A stretch of 64,000 nt of DNA, taken from positions 1,116,001 to 1,180,000 of the forward strand of contig NZ_JAGYIU010000001.1 of NCBI RefSeq assembly GCF_018402495.1, in the 5' to 3' direction. The stretch's first letter is position 1, and the number at the start of each line of letters is the position of its first letter. Both the position numbers and the translations under genes were made by a program. Of this stretch, positions 61,616 through 64,000 are shown one piece after another. The notes below the pieces were generated by a model. That model ran no database searches. It worked only from the letters and a program-made list of their open reading frames with translations, and was not told the DNA's origin. This DNA is from Pseudoalteromonas sp. (GTDB taxonomy: Bacteria; Pseudomonadota; Gammaproteobacteria; Enterobacterales; Alteromonadaceae).

Positions 61616-61981
61616 TTAGCTAACATTAAAACTTTCACCACAACCACATTCATTTACTACATTGGGGTTATTAAATTTAATTACCCCATTAACGCCTTCT
61701 TTGACGTAATCAATTTCAGTGTCTTTAACTAATGCCATAGCGTCTAATGCAACGGCTAAGGTGAGTTTATCGCTTGCCTTAATCACGGTATCGTGTACTT
61801 GAGGCTTTGCAACCACATCCAGCACATACGCATAACCTGTGCAACCACTTGCTTTGGTACTTAATCGCAATACATGATCAGGACTGTTTTTTAATTTCCC
61901 CTCAAAATAGTTTATTGCAGACTCTGATAAGGTAACAGGAGCACTGTGGCTATTTTTTGGTGTAAACATTTCTACATTCAT
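61616..61981 (-). CDS. sufA: A-type Fe-S carrier SufA
   Basis: A 121-residue protein from the ATG at 61981, chosen because TGAGGAAA lies upstream; a longer frame to 62041 overlaps sufS. The three conserved cysteines of the A-type carriers are in KASGCTGYAYVLDV and NECGCGESFNVS (Cys-X-Cys near the C-terminus). Other family marks are VTLSESAINYFEGKL and VNEC. It receives clusters from SufBCD and delivers them to client enzymes such as LipA. It lies 10 nt after the sufS stop. Confidence 0.93.
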   Translation of the reverse strand: MNVEMFTPKNSHSAPVTLSESAINYFEGKLKNSPDHVLRLSTKASGCTGYAYVLDVVAKPQVHDTVIKASDKLTLAVALDAMALVKDTEIDYVKEGVNGVIKFNNPNVVNECGCGESFNVS

Positions 61982-61991
61982 TATCATTTCC

Positions 61992-63218
61992 TCAAATGAG
62001 CATTTGGTGCACTTTTTTAAGTGCAATAAAAAATGCGTCAACTTCCTCTATTGTGTTGTAAATCGAAAACGATGCCCTTGCAGTACCTGGTAGCGTTAAA
62101 CGCCGCATAAGAGGCTGCGCACAATGATCACCACTGCGAATAGCAATGCCTTGCTGATCAAGTAAAAAACCAATGTCAGCACTGTGGCACCCTTGTAACA
62201 CAAAACTTAACACGGCAACTTTTTCAGGTGCATTCCCCACAATAGTTAACCCATCAAAGTTATGTGCCTGCTCGGTTGCGTGCTTCAATAATGCGTGCTC
62301 ATGATGTTGCAAAGCGTGCAAGTCCAGTTGAGAAAACCACTCAACTGCCGCTGCTAAACCAATTGCACCGGCAATATTAGGCGTTCCCGCCTCTAAACGA
62401 TTCGGTAACTCTCCCCATGTAGCGGTTTCGTAGGTAACATTGGCAATCATTTCGCCACCCGTTTGCCAAACTGGCCAGTTTTTCAAAACAGACTCTTTTC
62501 CCCACAGCACGCCAATACCGGTTGGACCAAACAGCTTATGCGCTGAAAACACATAAAAGTCACACCCAATATCAACTACATCTACCTTTGCGTGAGCAAT
62601 ACCTTGCGCACCATCAATCAGCACCAAGGCTCCTACTTTTTTAGCTTGTGCGGTAAGCGTCTTAATGGGGTTAATTGTGCCAAGCGCATTAGAAATATGA
62701 GGAAAAGCAACCAACTTAGTATTTGTTGATAACAGCGCTACAAATGCATCAATATTGAGTGTACCGTCATCATCAATTGGCGCAATTTTAAGCGAAGCGC
62801 CACTTTGCGCGCATGCCTGCTGCCAGGTCACTAAATTAGCATGGTGTTCCATTTGTGTAACAAGCACTTCATCGCCTGGGCGCAACTGTTTTGCTATACC
62901 ATGCGCTACAATGTTTATGCCCTCAGTGGTGCCACTTGTCCAAATAATTTCTTTGCGATTAGCCGCGTGCATAAAACAGGCTACTGTATCACGCGCGTGT
63001 TCAAAGCGGGTGGTCGACTCATTACTCAAATGATGTGCTCCACGATGAACGTTGGCATTACATTGAGTATAAAAATCGGTTATCGCATTAATCACTGCAT
63101 AAGGTTTTTGGGTTGTAGCCGCATTATCAAAGTATATTAGCGGCTTGGCATTAACTTGCTGCTGCAAAATAGGAAACTGAGCTCGCAATTGCGCTATATT
63201 TAAAGAAGACATACTCAT
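61992..63218 (-). CDS. sufS: Cysteine desulfurase SufS
   Basis: A 408-residue PLP enzyme that removes sulfur from L-cysteine as a persulfide. It has IYFDNAATTQKP at the N-terminus, the PLP Lys in FSAHKLFGPTGIGVLWG (about 225-241) and the active-site Cys in IAIRSGDHCAQPLMRR (about 360-375), a type-II (SufS/CsdA) arrangement. Its ATG overlaps the sufD stop (ATGA), so translation is coupled. The start could also be the Met at residue 3. It works with SufE, encoded three genes downstream. Confidence 0.95.
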   Translation of the reverse strand: MSMSSLNIAQLRAQFPILQQQVNAKPLIYFDNAATTQKPYAVINAITDFYTQCNANVHRGAHHLSNESTTRFEHARDTVACFMHAANRKEIIWTSGTTEGINIVAHGIAKQLRPGDEVLVTQMEHHANLVTWQQACAQSGASLKIAPIDDDGTLNIDAFVALLSTNTKLVAFPHISNALGTINPIKTLTAQAKKVGALVLIDGAQGIAHAKVDVVDIGCDFYVFSAHKLFGPTGIGVLWGKESVLKNWPVWQTGGEMIANVTYETATWGELPNRLEAGTPNIAGAIGLAAAVEWFSQLDLHALQHHEHALLKHATEQAHNFDGLTIVGNAPEKVAVLSFVLQGCHSADIGFLLDQQGIAIRSGDHCAQPLMRRLTLPGTARASFSIYNTIEEVDAFFIALKKVHQMLI

Positions 63219-64000
63219 ATCACTTGCATCTTTACAAAACGAGATTTCAATTTAGGCTCCAACCACTGGGCAATGTGCTTGTTGGGTATATCATTTATTA
63301 ATTGTTGAATAAAACCAAAGTTCAACATCACTAAAGCCTCTGCACGTGCTATGCCACGAGAACGTAAGTAATACAGCGCGTCCTCTTCTATTTCGGCAAT
63401 GGTGGCACCATGTGCGCATTGCACATCGTCAGCGTATATCTCAAGTTCTGGCTTAGTGTTAACCTGTCCCCGACGCGATAATAGTAAATTTCGATTATTT
63501 AATTCAGCACGTGTTTTTTGTGCATCACGATGAATATGGATCCGCCCGTTAAACACCGCTTTTGCCTTATCGCCAATAATACCGCGCGCATTTTCTTCGG
63601 TCGTACCATTGGGCATTGCATGTTCAATCGTGCTGTGTAGATCAAAGTGCTCACTTTGCCCAAGCAAATACAGGGTATTAAATTTTGCCTGTGTATATTG
63701 CCCATTGTGCACAATATCCACATCTATACGCGAAAGCGCACTACCATAAGCAATTAATGTTGAATTAAGCTGAGCATGGTCTTGTAAACTAAAATGGCAA
63801 CCACCAAAGTACATCGCCTCTGCGCTTTGCATTGCAAAACGGTAATGCTCTACATAAGCCTCTTTACCTATGTCGTATTCGGCAAAACAGGTGCTCACAC
63901 TCGCAGCATCGCCCTGTTCTTGTTCAATAATAGTAACTTTAGCATTGGCGCCAACCCGCACTAAAATACGCTGATGAGACCCTTGCTTATCTGTACTCAT
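63215..64000 (-). CDS. sufD: SufD, Fe-S scaffold subunit (5' end beyond the window)
   Basis: The visible 261 residues are the C-terminal part of a SufBD-family protein. They include AEYDIGKEAYVEHYRFAMQ, the beta-helix repeats, FNGRIHIHRDAQKTRAELNNRNLLLS and ADDVQCAHGATIAEIEEDALYYLRSRGI, where family members keep the conserved Cys and His. SufD is normally about 420 residues, so the Met at the window edge is internal and the gene continues past 64000, presumably with sufC and sufB beyond. It pairs with SufB and SufC as the cluster-building scaffold. Confidence 0.93.
   Translation of the reverse strand: MSTDKQGSHQRILVRVGANAKVTIIEQEQGDAASVSTCFAEYDIGKEAYVEHYRFAMQSAEAMYFGGCHFSLQDHAQLNSTLIAYGSALSRIDVDIVHNGQYTQAKFNTLYLLGQSEHFDLHSTIEHAMPNGTTEENARGIIGDKAKAVFNGRIHIHRDAQKTRAELNNRNLLLSRRGQVNTKPELEIYADDVQCAHGATIAEIEEDALYYLRSRGIARAEALVMLNFGFIQQLINDIPNKHIAQWLEPKLKSRFVKMQVI

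Noticed and set aside
63215..64000. Truncated sufD pseudogene
   Set aside because: The frame is open to the very end of the window; the shortness is due to the window edge.

Overview
The window looks like a chromosomal stretch of a marine gammaproteobacterium, most likely Pseudoalteromonas or a close Alteromonadales relative. The reasons are low-GC coding DNA, several large TonB-dependent receptors paired with MFS sugar transporters and LacI regulators, a curli locus, Suf-type Fe-S assembly, and many IS elements and dispersed repeats. No rRNA, tRNA or CRISPR array was seen. The assignment rests on gene content read by eye, not on a database search.

Layout. 1-3.7 kb: an S41 peptidase, small membrane proteins, a broken GNAT acetyltransferase and a duplicated intergenic repeat. 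3.7-6.4 kb: an AldB-type aldehyde dehydrogenase divergent from an AraC regulator. 6.4-14.1 kb: a sucrose locus with a LacI repressor, sucrose phosphorylase, MFS transporter, TonB receptor and fructokinase. A shared operator, TTAATCGATTAA, lies between sucP and the MFS gene and again at the centre of a perfect 40-bp palindrome before the receptor. Sucrose would cross the outer membrane by the receptor and the inner membrane by the MFS protein, be cut to glucose-1-phosphate and fructose, and the fructose be phosphorylated. 14-19.1 kb: a SpoIIAA-like protein, a GST-cupin operon divergent from a TetR regulator, a CstA-family permease and RraA.

19.1-22.1 kb is a nested wreck. An IS3-family element sits, with a 3-bp target duplication, in the 3' end of a Tn5/IS50-like transposase gene, and that element in turn splits a small secreted chitin-binding protein gene. 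22.3-24.8 kb: a secreted subtilase. 25.4-29.3 kb: a curli locus (one very long curlin, csgE, csgF, csgG, csgD-like). 29.5-39.3 kb: a trehalose locus (cytoplasmic trehalase, MFS transporter, LacI repressor, TonB receptor) sharing TGCAAACGTTTGCA-type operators. It is split by a second IS stack, an IS3-family element inside an IS110/IS1111-type element inside a dispersed repeat.

39.3-43.4 kb: an SGNH hydrolase coupled to an overlooked 57-aa secreted peptide, a SoxR/flavodoxin-like pair with a SoxR box, DUF proteins and a second copy of the modular repeat. 43.4-49.8 kb: a chemoreceptor, ohr/ohrR with palindromic boxes, a 39-aa ORF, astB and an SDR. 49.9-57 kb: a PAS-GGDEF-EAL protein, a two-receiver regulator whose first receiver has lost its Asp, a 975-aa TonB receptor, and a membrane protein ending in a TlpA thioredoxin domain. 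57.3-64 kb: a REP-associated (RAYT) transposase beside a tandem ~25-bp repeat array, lipA, a ferredoxin-NADP reductase, and the suf genes sufE, sufT, sufA, sufS and sufD (cut by the window edge).

The least conventional signals are the modular repeat whose two halves occur in opposite relative orientation in its two copies, the two nested IS stacks whose order of insertion can be read from their junctions, the 40-bp operator palindrome, the single giant curlin, and the RAYT gene with its repeat array.
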